Part shown: positions 1 to 12,400 of the stretch, one piece after another
Position numbering within the stretch: position 1 is the stretch's first letter
Layout of the letters: each line of letters starts with the position of its first letter
NCBI GenBank assembly: GCA_935421135.1
Contig: OW285188.1
Location: 22,235,233 to 22,299,232, forward strand
Reading direction: 5' to 3'
From: Bugulina stolonifera
Taxonomy: Eukaryota; Bryozoa; Gymnolaemata; Cheilostomatida; Bugulidae
DNA length: 64,000 nt
Made by a program: the position numbers and the translations under genes
Notes under the pieces: generated by a model
What the model was told of the DNA's origin: nothing
The model's database searches: none
The model's input: only the letters and a program-made list of their open reading frames with translations

Positions 1-425
1 AGCAACAAAATCTACCCACGATGGCTTTGACTCCGCCCACTCTATATATACGTCAGACTTCTAAAGATATTATATTTATACATATAACCTTAATGCCCAA
101 ATAATATGTGAATATCCATTCAATTTCTGTGTATGTAGTCCAAGCTACTAGAATTCCAGATTGTGAGTGCTTTCTCTGCTTAAATGTAACCCACCTCATA
201 GAGAAGTAAAATGAAAGAATTCATCATGTGAACTGATATAATTTCGCTGATATTTAGGGAAAGACAACTACCAAATTATAGTTAATAGGCATAGCAAATT
301 GATATTAATGCATCTAAACTTATTCATTTATATTGTAGTGACTCTCCATCCATGAACACAGTTGTTGTACTTTGCCTAACAACTAAAAGAACCTATGGCT
401 ATACAAGGGAACAAGCAGGACATAC

Positions 426-3400
426 CAGAGAAAGATCCAACAATTTTTGACGATCTTCCTCATCACATTGGCATATGGGTAGTAATGTCTCAATGTCAGA
501 CTGTCTTGGTGTACACTCTATGTCTATGTAGTATGTCAGAGACGTAGACATACTTGCAGACGGCAGTCTTGTCATCATCCCTTGATGTGAATTATCTATT
601 GAATCAACAATAAAGTGTATACCGGTACATGGTATAATACAAGATAGTTAAAAAGGATAGACAACTCCTCTAGTACTACAAACTAGGAACAGCACACTGT
701 TTTATGTGAGCTGATAACTCACTCTTGCTGCCGACAGATACTGGAGAATCTGCATCCATTCCTTCATCAAACAGACAGCTCTGACACATCTTCTTTACGT
801 TGTACTTGCTGTTAGTTGGGAAGTTCCCAACAATGGGAACACAGCAATATGGTCTCCAGGCTCATATGTCATCTGTTTGTGTTGAAGTTTCACCAGTACT
901 GTATTACAACTGAAACATTGCATATGAGTACCATGCATTTAATTTATCATAGAACAAATTTGTTCTCTCGTTACCTAAAAGAGAGAGGACAACTTCTCAT
1001 TAAAATCAATATTATTGATGAATGTCTAACGAAGGTACATGGCGACTGATGCAGCAAGAGAGATTATTTCATATGAACCACTAACAGCAAGGTAGAATAA
1101 CGATCGTTATAAACACACCAGATGATTGTGTACATTATAATTATGTACATCTATATAAGTGTACTTTACCTTGACCCAGAAGCCACTAGAGAGTCTACAG
1201 CCAACACTTTACACACAGATACAGACTTCTTGTGAATTTTCTGTAAACCTATAAGTACATATTATTATATTTACTTATTGTGTGCACATAGGTATAACGC
1301 CCCAATGATATTAATAATAATTAGTTGACTAATAATAATGACTATCATAACTACGAAGGCTCAGTGTGAATATAACCCCTTGGATTACAAAAATAATTGC
1401 AGGGACCAGAAACATCATGTATATATGTATGCGTGTAGATATATGTGTATATACTGTATGCTATACAAAGTCATGTAAGGTAATGGACAATATTAGCCAT
1501 TGTGTTTAAACACGAACCTTCTATAATAGTGGTGGTCTTGGTAGATGGGGAGAGAGCGTAGTTAAGAAGGGGATCTTTGTTTTGGCCAATGAGATCACTC
1601 CGTGGATCTATCCCAAAATATCCACAGGTTTGCTAAACGCAACATAGGAAGAAGGGAGGTGTTAGAGGAACATTGTAATCAAACATATTCTCGGAGATGA
1701 ACACTGCATATATTATGTCATAATCTAATGTTTTTACATTCTGTTACAATTTTGATAAAATGGCATCTTTTTGCACTAAGACTGAAGATTTCATATAGAG
1801 CTAAAACTGGTCTCTATAGGTTACACTGATGGAGGTTTGTTAGTTTTACTGAATAGAAACTAAATTAACTTGAGTAAAAATAAATCTCTGGAATCGATGT
1901 ACCATATGAATTATTGTGTTGAACAAGTGAGATATCCATTATGTCATACAAACAGTGTGTGATTACAGTACATTGGTACCGGATAAGGTAACGTATTTAA
2001 CTTACCAAGTAGGCCTTAGCAGACCATTCCTTGAAGGCCATTTCCTGGTCTTTCTGCTCGTCTCCTGTGTGTAACTCTAGCAGTCTCTTGTATCCCAGTT
2101 TATTTAGTAGCTCATCTATTCTCTCAGCAAAGGCACAGTACTGTGGGTACGCACTTGAACCCAACCCAAACACTGAAAACCTGTTTTAATATATAGTGTG
2201 AATATTACTGAACTACGTGTACCACTTTTCTATTTCTTTAGCCCAATGGTAAAAGTAAGTCAAACTATACATTATCCATACACAAAACACAGATATATGA
2301 AATTTACTCAGTACATGGGTTTAGGAAAACATGCTCGAAAATTGAAAATATACCATAAAGAGATGACATGCGGTGAGTGATTAATTGACCAGCTGGACAG
2401 GGACAAGCTGGACTAGCTGAACAGGGAGAGCCTACCAACAAATTTCCTCTAATTGAGGTAGTAAATGCGTGTACAATGTTGTCCAATGAACTATTACAGA
2501 TGCCAGGATTAACACGTAACAAATATAATATAAACTTTACGTTATTAGCATCAGCAATGTTATTGTTGTAAGATGACCATTTGAAAGACAAGTACATCTA
2601 TAATATAAATATGTACATAGGATTACCTGTTACCGATAACACCAGGAAAACTGTTAAAATAAAGTTAGTCATATTTATGCTATAATTAAAATTATACATG
2701 TATATACATGTATGTATGTATATTCAAGTCTCATGGTATATCTATTATCTATACAACGCTACAACATATGCCCATGACACATAACATTATAAAATCAATG
2801 CCTGCGACTTTCCACGGCGATAAAATTCTCATGAACAGAAAGGTTCACTACCATAAAAGTCATATTGACTTACAATATGCAACTCCAAACTTGATTATGT
2901 GATACAATGTAAATTGAGGGCGTTATCCGTATTCTAACAACAAAGATGCCGATAAAAGACAGTAGTTTGCCAGCACTTACTATGGTAATAATATAGAGAA
3001 CAGGTTATAAGCACTTACTATGGTAATGATATAGAGAATAGGTTATAAGCACTTACTATGGTAATGATATAGAGAATAGGTTATAAGCACTTACTATGGT
3101 AATGATATAGAGAATAGGTTATAAGCACTTACTATGGTAATAATATAGAGAATAGGTTATAAGCACTTACTATGGTAATAATATAGAGAATAGGTTATAA
3201 GCACTTACTATGGTAATGATATAGAGAATAGGTTATAAGCACTTACTATGGTAATGATATAGAGAATAGGTTATAAGCACTTACTATGGTAATAATATAG
3301 AGAATAGGTTATAAGCACTTACTATGGTAATGATATAGAGAATAGGTTATAAGCACTTACTATGGTAATGATATAGAGAATAGGTTATAAGCACTTACTA

Positions 3401-6400
3401 TGGTAATGATATAGAGAATAGGTTATAAGCACTTACTATGGTAATAATATAGAGAATAGGTTATAAGCACTTACTATGGTAATAATATAGAGAATAGGTT
3501 ATAAGCACTTACTATGGTAATGATATAGAGAATAGGTTATAAGCACTTACTATGGTAATGATATAGAGAATAGGTTATAAGCACTTACTATGGTAATAAT
3601 ATAGAGAATAGGTTATAAGCACTTACTATGGTAATGATATAGAGAATAGGTTATAAGCACTTACTATGGTAATGATATAGAGAATAGGTTATAAGCACTT
3701 ACTATGGTAATGATATAGAGAATAGGTTATAAGCACTTACTATGGTAATGATATAGAGAATAGGTTATAAGCACTTACTATGGTAATGATATAGAGAATA
3801 GGTTATAAGCACTTACTATGGTAATAATATAGAGAATAGGTTATAAGCACTTACTATGGTAATAATATAGAGAATAGGTTATAAGCACTTACTATGGTAA
3901 TGATATAGAGAATAGGTTATAAGCACTTACTATGGTAATGATATAGAGAATAGGTTATAAGCACTTACTATGGTAATAATATAGAGAACAGGTTATAGAC
4001 ATTTACTATGGTAATGATATAGAGAATAGGTTATAAGCACTTACTATGGTAATAATATAGAGAACAGGTTATAGACATTTACTATGGTAATGATATAGAG
4101 AATAGGTTATAAGCACTTACTATGGTAATGATATAGAGAATAGGTTATAAGCACTTACTATGGTAATGATATAGAGAATAGGTTATAAGCACTTACTATG
4201 GTAATAATATAGAGAATAGTTTATAAGCACTTACTATGGTAATAATATAGAGAATAGGTTATAAGCACTTACTATGGTAATGATATAGAGAATAGGTTAT
4301 AAGCACTTACTATGGTAATAATATAGAGAATAGGTTATAAGCACTTACTATGGTAATGATATAGAGAATAGGTTATAAGCACTTACTATGGTAATAATAT
4401 AGAGAATAGGTTATAAGCACTTACTATGGCAGAACTGTTGATCCAAGGTTACCATCTTCAACCAATGCTGATAGTGATTCAATAAATGCCTATTAATGAA
4501 CAATCAGAGGGCTACCATAACCAATAAGGATACCACTGGCATGACAGGAGTTATGTTACCTTTAAACTGTATCTGTATTGTCCAAGACTGACTGGATATA
4601 AATAATCAGGAAGCAAAACTTAGTTTAACTAAGAAGCGTTTAGCTGACACATTTTGTAAAACTGTGGTTGGTCAATAAAAATACAGTACATTGGCCCGGA
4701 CTTTAAAACAGTCTGGGAAGTTTTCTGGAAAGTATATACTCGAAAACACCATTGAGTTGAATATCCGGTATAACAATTGGTAATAGTAGCTAAAGGTATA
4801 GTGACCGACTCATTTCCATAGGGGACACAACTCCAGTTAGTACACATTGATTATCCTATTAACCATCCATGAGCAGAGGAGTAGAGTAGAGTAGGAGGAG
4901 TAGAGTTTTATATTGAGATAACCAATGTATAAGAATGTTCAAAACATGTAACTAAAATAATGAAAGGAACTTCCAGTATGACAGTTTAGCACATAATATA
5001 ATATAATATAATATAATATAATAATATATAATATATATATAATATAATATATATCTGTGAGCAATAACCAACCTTGCCATTCTCTGGAGCTTCTCCATTA
5101 CCAAACGTACTGGTTACAATAAGTAGTAGTGCTTCACTCCTCAACTTTGTCATGTCATACTTATCCATAGAGTACAGCTGTCAAAATACTAAATCATGAC
5201 AATCTATGGAGTAAGCAAGTTAAGCAAGTGATATTAGTTCCACTATGAATGGGCATTGTATTATTCAATTCATAAATGGACAGGCTGACCATTTATTCTT
5301 TCTAACATTAGCACAAGTGCAGAGATATATAATATAGATAATATAAATATGAAGAATATTTAAAACTTAATCTACATGTATAGGAGCAAATAGTCATTAG
5401 GCATATACAGATATTGCACGTGCACACTAAATCTAAATAAATAGCTGCGCGTATATGCAGCAATAAGAATTAATTTTATTCAGTATTAAGGCTCGGGTAC
5501 ACGAGAGGCTGTTAGCTTCGGCGGAGCAACTTCGTTGTTCGTTGGCATGGCGCTATAGGCAATGTGAGGTACCAGTTCACTAGTGGCCCTGATTAATATC
5601 CAGCCAATAACAAAGGCTCGTTTTTAATAAATTAAACAATTGGAGTCTTTGTATCTAATATTAACCCATGACCGCAGCGCTCTGTGATGTCGCGGACCAA
5701 AAAGACCAACATGTTGGCCGTTGCATAGTTGAACAAAAGGCACGCCGATTTGCTCTAGAACGAGGCTCCGAAGGCCGAAAAAGAACAACCGGCCTTTCTC
5801 ATGTGGCCAAGCCTTTAGTCATTCCTGAGTGCTCACATTGCTTTCTCATATTAAATGCAGCCACATATGAACCAGTACAATACCTGAATATGCTTATTTT
5901 GCCAGGATGAAGTCTAGCTTTACCTGTATATGGAAGTCTTGGTCAAAGAAAAACTGTAGCTGATTAGCAAAATTTTCAGATTTGCCAGTCTCTGAGGCGT
6001 AGAGAATGGTGCAAGTTTTTCTTTCCCTAAGAGCAACTTTCATCATCTTGTAGCATACGACCATAGCCCTGTGGATCATACACAATGAATTTGCGACTGT
6101 TTGAAAATTTCAGTTAGAAACAGGACGTTCCGAAAAAGTTCGAACCCCAAACAAACGTTTTCGGAACGTCCTGCTTCTAGCTGACATTTTCGAAATGTCC
6201 CTTCACCATACAGAGTAGGTAGTACGACCATAGCCTTGTGGGTCATACAAAGTAGGAAGTGTGGCCATAGCCCTGTGGGTCATACAAAGTAAGTAGTACG
6301 ACCATAGCCCTGTGGGTCATACACAGTAGGTAGTACAACCATAGCCCTGTGGGTCATACACAGTAGGTAGTACGACCATAGCCCTGTGGGTCATACACAG

Positions 6401-9400
6401 TAGGTAGTACGACCATAGCCCTGTGGGTCATACACAGTAGGTAGTACGACCATAGCCCTGTGGGTCATACACAGTAGGTAGTACAACCATAGCCCTGTGG
6501 GTCATGCACAGTAGGTAGTACGATGATAGCACTGTGGGATAATAGATGTGCTACAACTACACACTTGTAAATACTAGCAAGGAGCAATATGATATAAATA
6601 TTACCAGACAACATTACGCAACTTGAGCCTTTCCTTCCTGACATTCCCTTTCCGCATGTCCCCTTTCCAGTTGAAACCAATCCAAGGCTTTCCCTACAAT
6701 AATATTATAGAACATCTCACTACAGGTGTTCGTACACGCATTTAATTGATAGAACAGCTACGGAGATATGTGTAAGATGTCACCTGATAACCGTATAGAC
6801 ATTCAATTGATGGAACGGCTACGGAGATATGATGTGTAAGACGTTACCTGATAATCGTAGGCTGGTTTCAACTTGTAGTTGAGCATCTCCTGGTGAAAAA
6901 CTGGTGTAAGAGAGCCCCCTAGTGGAGGAGTTATCCACACCCAGTCAGCTGGACATCCACCACGAAGCATCTGCTCATTTTCCATGTGATGCATGAAAGT
7001 CTCTGAGGCAGTGTGATGGTCTGTTATGGCTACATTCATCATCTGTAATTTTCCCAGTGTACATCTATCAGGGTAACCACATGGCTAGTTACAAGGTATT
7101 CACTACATTGGAGTTTTTTAGATGTTTCACTTTTATTTATACCAGCTGTATTAAGAGTGTTCTGTGTCCAACTACCCTCCAGCCATTAAAAAGGTTTGTG
7201 CACTGCAAAGCTGCATTTGGGTAATTATTGCATTCAGTTAGTAAAAGTGGGAATCTGGAAGAAATAGTATGTGTGCAACAGCTCAGTCAGTTTCACACAT
7301 GGAGGAGAGCAGTTTCACAATGGTGATTTAGCATTTCGTTCATGGATTTGATAATAACTGACTTCATATTACAACTCTGTCCGAGCTTGTCACACACAGT
7401 GAAACCTAATAAGACTATCATTATGACAAGGAAATGAGCTGAGCGTATTATTCGGACATGTTATACCTGAAAGCTTGTAACAACGGCTACATTCAACTCA
7501 GTGGCTGCAAAATCTTTCCAGAATAATGCAGGCTTACTGGTGTCCATGTTCATCTTGACGGCTATCTCCTGAAGTAAAACATCTCTCGCTATATATACAT
7601 ACATGTAAGTGTAATATATACATATATGTAAGTGTAATATATACATATATGTAAGTGTAATATATACATACATGTAAGTGTAATATATACATATATGTAA
7701 GTGTAATATATACATACATGTAAGTGTAATATATACATATATGTAAGTGTAATATATACATACATGTAAGTGTAATATATACATATATGTGAGTGTAATA
7801 TATACATACATGTAAGTGTAATATATACATACATGTAAGTGTAATATATACATATATGTAAGTGTAATATATACATACATGTGAGTGTAATATATACATA
7901 CATGTAAGTGTAATATATACATACATGTAAGTGTAATATATACATATATGTAAGTGTAATATATACATATATGTAAGTGTAATATATACATACATGTGAG
8001 TGTAATATATATATTAGACTAGTAATTTGATAGACCAGATGTTTGCCTATAATGTTGGGTGAAATATTCACAAGGGAAAAACTTCCATGGCTAGCAGCAT
8101 GAAGCATTTACACTGGGCTTGTCTTGGACATACATCCTGGAAACTAATGACATATGAAAGTTTTCTTTAGTGTTGAAGCATTGCAAATACACAAGCCTAG
8201 CACTATCGCGTTCCAGCATTATTTTACATGCAGGGAGAAAAGAACTAACGAAATATTTTAAAGCAGTTAGCAGCCTGCACAACATGTTCTTCTATTAGGG
8301 AATTGGTCTTCTATTTTTCTGTGATATGTATTCAGTGTAAACATGTCTAACAATATAATCAAACTAACCTTGAGAAGGTTGTAGCGGTTGAGGTCACACA
8401 AGTCTCTCACTACCTCTGTGGACATGTACCACCCGTTAAACCCAGTAGCTGGATATACCTGTCCACCACAGTCTAAGTTCATACTACTTACTGCTGGTAC
8501 ACCAAACCACTTCAATCCCATCTCTCCAAGTTTAGGGTATCTGAGAAGAAAATATGGAGTAAATTCTATTTTAAATGAGACACATAATTTATTGAGCAGG
8601 TAGCAAATTATGGGTCACATATTGATACTATTGTATTATTGATGAACATATAGAGTAGATATTTATATACAAATGTATATTCAGAAGGTGCATATACATA
8701 TTCAGTCAATATAGCTGTGCTTGACCAGCAGCAGTGATGCTGTACATGTGACCTCTTCTCTCTCCATTTGATTACATTATGTATTAATTTCTATTAATAA
8801 AATACAAACAAACATGGTGTGCTTCACATGGTTAGATAGTAGATGTACATACATGTACATACATGTAGATATTATCATCGTGATAATTTAAGAGATACAA
8901 ATAGGAACCACATATGTACGAATAGGGCACTTACTTTGGGTGAGAAATATGTACCTCCAGCACAAGAGATTCAGAAATTATGTACATATCAGGGTTATTG
9001 TCTCCGTACTGTAAGACAAGGGGCAGCACTTGAAACCTGTTGGCAGACAATACAGGTAACACTGGTTATCAGTATTCCACAAAGTACAACATATTCAATC
9101 TGTGCACCAAGAAACTGTATACCAGCTGTCTCACACATACCTGCCATCATTTCATTTGCCAGCTGCAGACATACCTTACCTTGTAAAAGGAGGGTCCCAT
9201 CCCAGCTGTATACATACATGTGTACCTTATCTTGTAATATGACTGAGGGTCCCATCCCAGCTGTATACATACCTTACCTTGTAATAGGAGGATCCCATCC
9301 CAGCTGCAGACATATCTTACCTTGTAATATGAGGGTCCCATCCCAGCTGTATACATACCTTACCTTGTAATAGGAGGGTCCCATCCCAGCTGTATACATA

Positions 9401-12400
9401 CCTTACCTTGTAATAGGAGGGTCCCATCCCAGCTGTATACATATCTTAGTGAATTCCACTTGGCTGGGATCTCCAACGACTACACCGGGAGAAATCTCAA
9501 ACCCAGCATAGTTAATATACTGTGTATTCCATATCCTACACTCTGTACCAGACTGTCTGCTTGGAAACACTGTTATTGCTGACCTATATAAAGGAAGAGA
9601 GTGTGACATATATTTAATTTCGGAGGCAACATATCTGGTTTGTTCTGCCTCAAGGGAAAGCACTGTCAACTCAGGAAATTTTTCTTGAATTTGACTAGTA
9701 CCAGATTTTATTCTTGTGATGTGATAATTTTACCAGAAACAATGGATAGTTGGAACCTAGGCTAATCTTTATTATTATAATGTAGAACATGTACATTTTC
9801 AAAAACTTATCAGATTCTGGTATCATTTTAATATAGGATTCGTAGCTAAACCAAATAACCCACATATTAATCCTGCTCTAAGCTTTTGGTTTACATAAGA
9901 AAAGTTAGGCAAATCTGACTCCAGCCATTGTAGCTTACAACAGATCACAGGTATGGCTTGAAGTTGACCTGTGTGCTACAATTTCATTTATAGCAACCTT
10001 AGCCCAGCCTAATGAAGAGGTAAGAGAAGAGCAGGCTCAAAGGTAATGATTTATTCCCTATTCATTTAGCTTGTAATAGCTAAGGTCTCATTTCTCGAGA
10101 GCGTCTTACTACCAAGAATGTCTGCTAGTTTGGAAGTTGTCTTCTCACAAAACATTTTTCGACTAAAAATATTTTTTGATTTTAGAATTACCTGCCCTTG
10201 CTCAACAAACCTCTCATACTTTTTGCTTAGCAGCCAGAAGACTGAATGTCGGAATTTGTTTGCTAATGAAAAGATCATTGTTGTGATTGGTTAATGTCAG
10301 AGGCAAAGACTCCAGTTTTGTTATTGGTTGGATATTAGAGCACTCTACATCCCACTACCAATTCCAATTTTTAGCCTAACTTTTATCCCTACTCTAACTC
10401 AGACAATGTTTAAACTACATAGACTAATAAGAAACAAATATACCACACATTAAATACCCCTGTGTTCCATTGAACATTCACAATAGTGGTCACAGATTTT
10501 ACCAATTTCTGACAGAAGACAACTCCAAATCTAGCTCATATAATTTCCTCACTCTACACCAAGGTCTAAGGTAAACAAAAACATAATTACAGATAGTATC
10601 TGAGCTGGTGTACAACTGAAGTACAAAATATTAATTATTACATAATTCACAGTACATAGATATTGTTTATCACCTTCATGTTCATACCTGATATTGCCAT
10701 TATTTGTGCCGTATTTGATGTGTTTACATATCAAATCAAACATCTCTTGAGTTGATGTCACCTTTCTACCATCAAAAAGCTAAATATAAACATATATACA
10801 TGTATGTAATATACGTACAATGCAATATAGAATACGTAACATACAGACATATCCACAGCATTACGTCATAAACGATAAATATAGTAACTAAGAACTACCA
10901 AGAAAAGGCAGTATGGGTTCCAAGCCCGTTCAAAAATATAGGCAGGTATTATACTAGCTATTGACTGTGGAACTGTGGATTGCGCTCCACCCATACCCAG
11001 ACATGAATTGCTGAGAACCAATGCTATATAAAAAGGATCAATCAGTCTTACTGCAAACTTCAGTGGAGTAATACATCTCTGGATATAAATCACCGCAGAA
11101 ATAATCATATTTTACGTCATAGATATATATGCCATAGATATATGGTATAGATTAACGCTAATAACTCAGATATAATATGCCAGTTAACAGGGAAAGAAAA
11201 TCTGAATAACCTTCAACTTGGACCATTGTATTCTACCAATACACCTAGGTGCATTTCTCCAAGCTGTTTTACACCCGAACTCTAGCTCATCTATCGTAGG
11301 CTCATATTGGTTTGTGTTCTTTATAGCCTGAGAAACTTCATTCCATCTTCTAATTCTCTCTTTCTCACTGCATCAGACACAATACAGAATTTCTACTAAC
11401 ATGTATTTAAGCGATAATATAGTGAAGCTCTAAGAGATTATTACCAATGGTCAAATGTTCAGTAAATGAGTAAAATGTAAATGTAGTAGTTGTATTGAAC
11501 GGTTGTAACCATTGTAAGGCCAGCCAAGGTGGACTCAAACAGGAATGATATTACATACCTTCTCATAAGCTATTGTGTTGGGGTTGACAACATACACCAT
11601 GAATAAGACAATGTTTCCATCTAGAATAACTTGAACTGTATCAAACATGTAAAATTGCACATGCCAAAGTCCAGGTACCGGAAGGTGTCATTCCATATAC
11701 CTACCAAGGTGCCCTAAGGTGTCATTCCATATACCTACCAAGGTGCCCTAAGGTGTCATTCTATATACCTACCAAGGTGCCCTTTCATTTACCTACTAAG
11801 GTGCCCCTATATGAACATACCTGGTGCTTCTAGCAGTGAAATACTGAGAGTAAAAGTCTTCAGCCTCAGATAGTTCAACTTTGTTTGTAGACTGACCATT
11901 CTTCTCTGTTTTAGGCATCAACACCGAGCCTTGACAGACGGAATAATTGCAGGCCACATCACCCTAGACAAAAAAATATTAGATATCACGATGTCATGGT
12001 ACATTTTACCGATTGTTTGGGCACATATAAATGTACATAATACACTGTATCTGATAGATAATTTGATGTCAAGAGTGTGTGAAGACACCAGAATCTTACC
12101 CGATTTGCAGAGTGGTGTAGAGTATCAAATAGCACATTCTGTTGTGACAAAAAATTATTCAGTGGTTGTGGAACAACAGCTTTCTTTGCATCATTTACAG
12201 ATGACATCATCTGCAATAATAATTGTGCACACAAATTGCTACAAAATTAATGTAGGCAACAGCACCACAATTACCAGAAAGAGAAATTCTTAAACCTGTA
12301 AACAGTTATAAATAATAGTTTTTTTTCATTAGTTCTACAGGCTACACTGTTATATTACTAACTCTAAGACAATGTTCCTACAACTATACAGTTATATACA

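Noticed and set aside
1..41. Possible further NOS FAD-domain exon at the left edge (WAESKPSWVDFVA)
   Set aside because: It resembles the region after YxEW in NOS, but its phase does not join exon 580-426 directly and no intermediate exon could be identified, so it is not annotated.
2973..4424. CRISPR-like regular repeat
   Set aside because: Units are directly tandem without spacers, lie in a eukaryotic intron and derive from the adjacent splice site.
7461..8107. Three long overlapping minus-strand ORFs rich in Tyr, Ile and Leu
   Set aside because: They arise from the 23-bp tandem repeat, which is open in every frame; only the NOS exon 7568-7467 at the end of one is real.
8843..9370. 175-codon plus-strand ORF opposite NOS
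   Set aside because: Antisense shadow of the NOS exon at 9036-8935 and of the 43-bp array; composition follows the repeat.
11560..11640. Exon-like segment in a NOS intron (acceptor before TTCAAG, donor GAGAAG|GTATGT)
   Set aside because: In the phase required by the flanking NOS exons it meets a stop, and the flanking exons join correctly without it. The other frame matches no NOS region.
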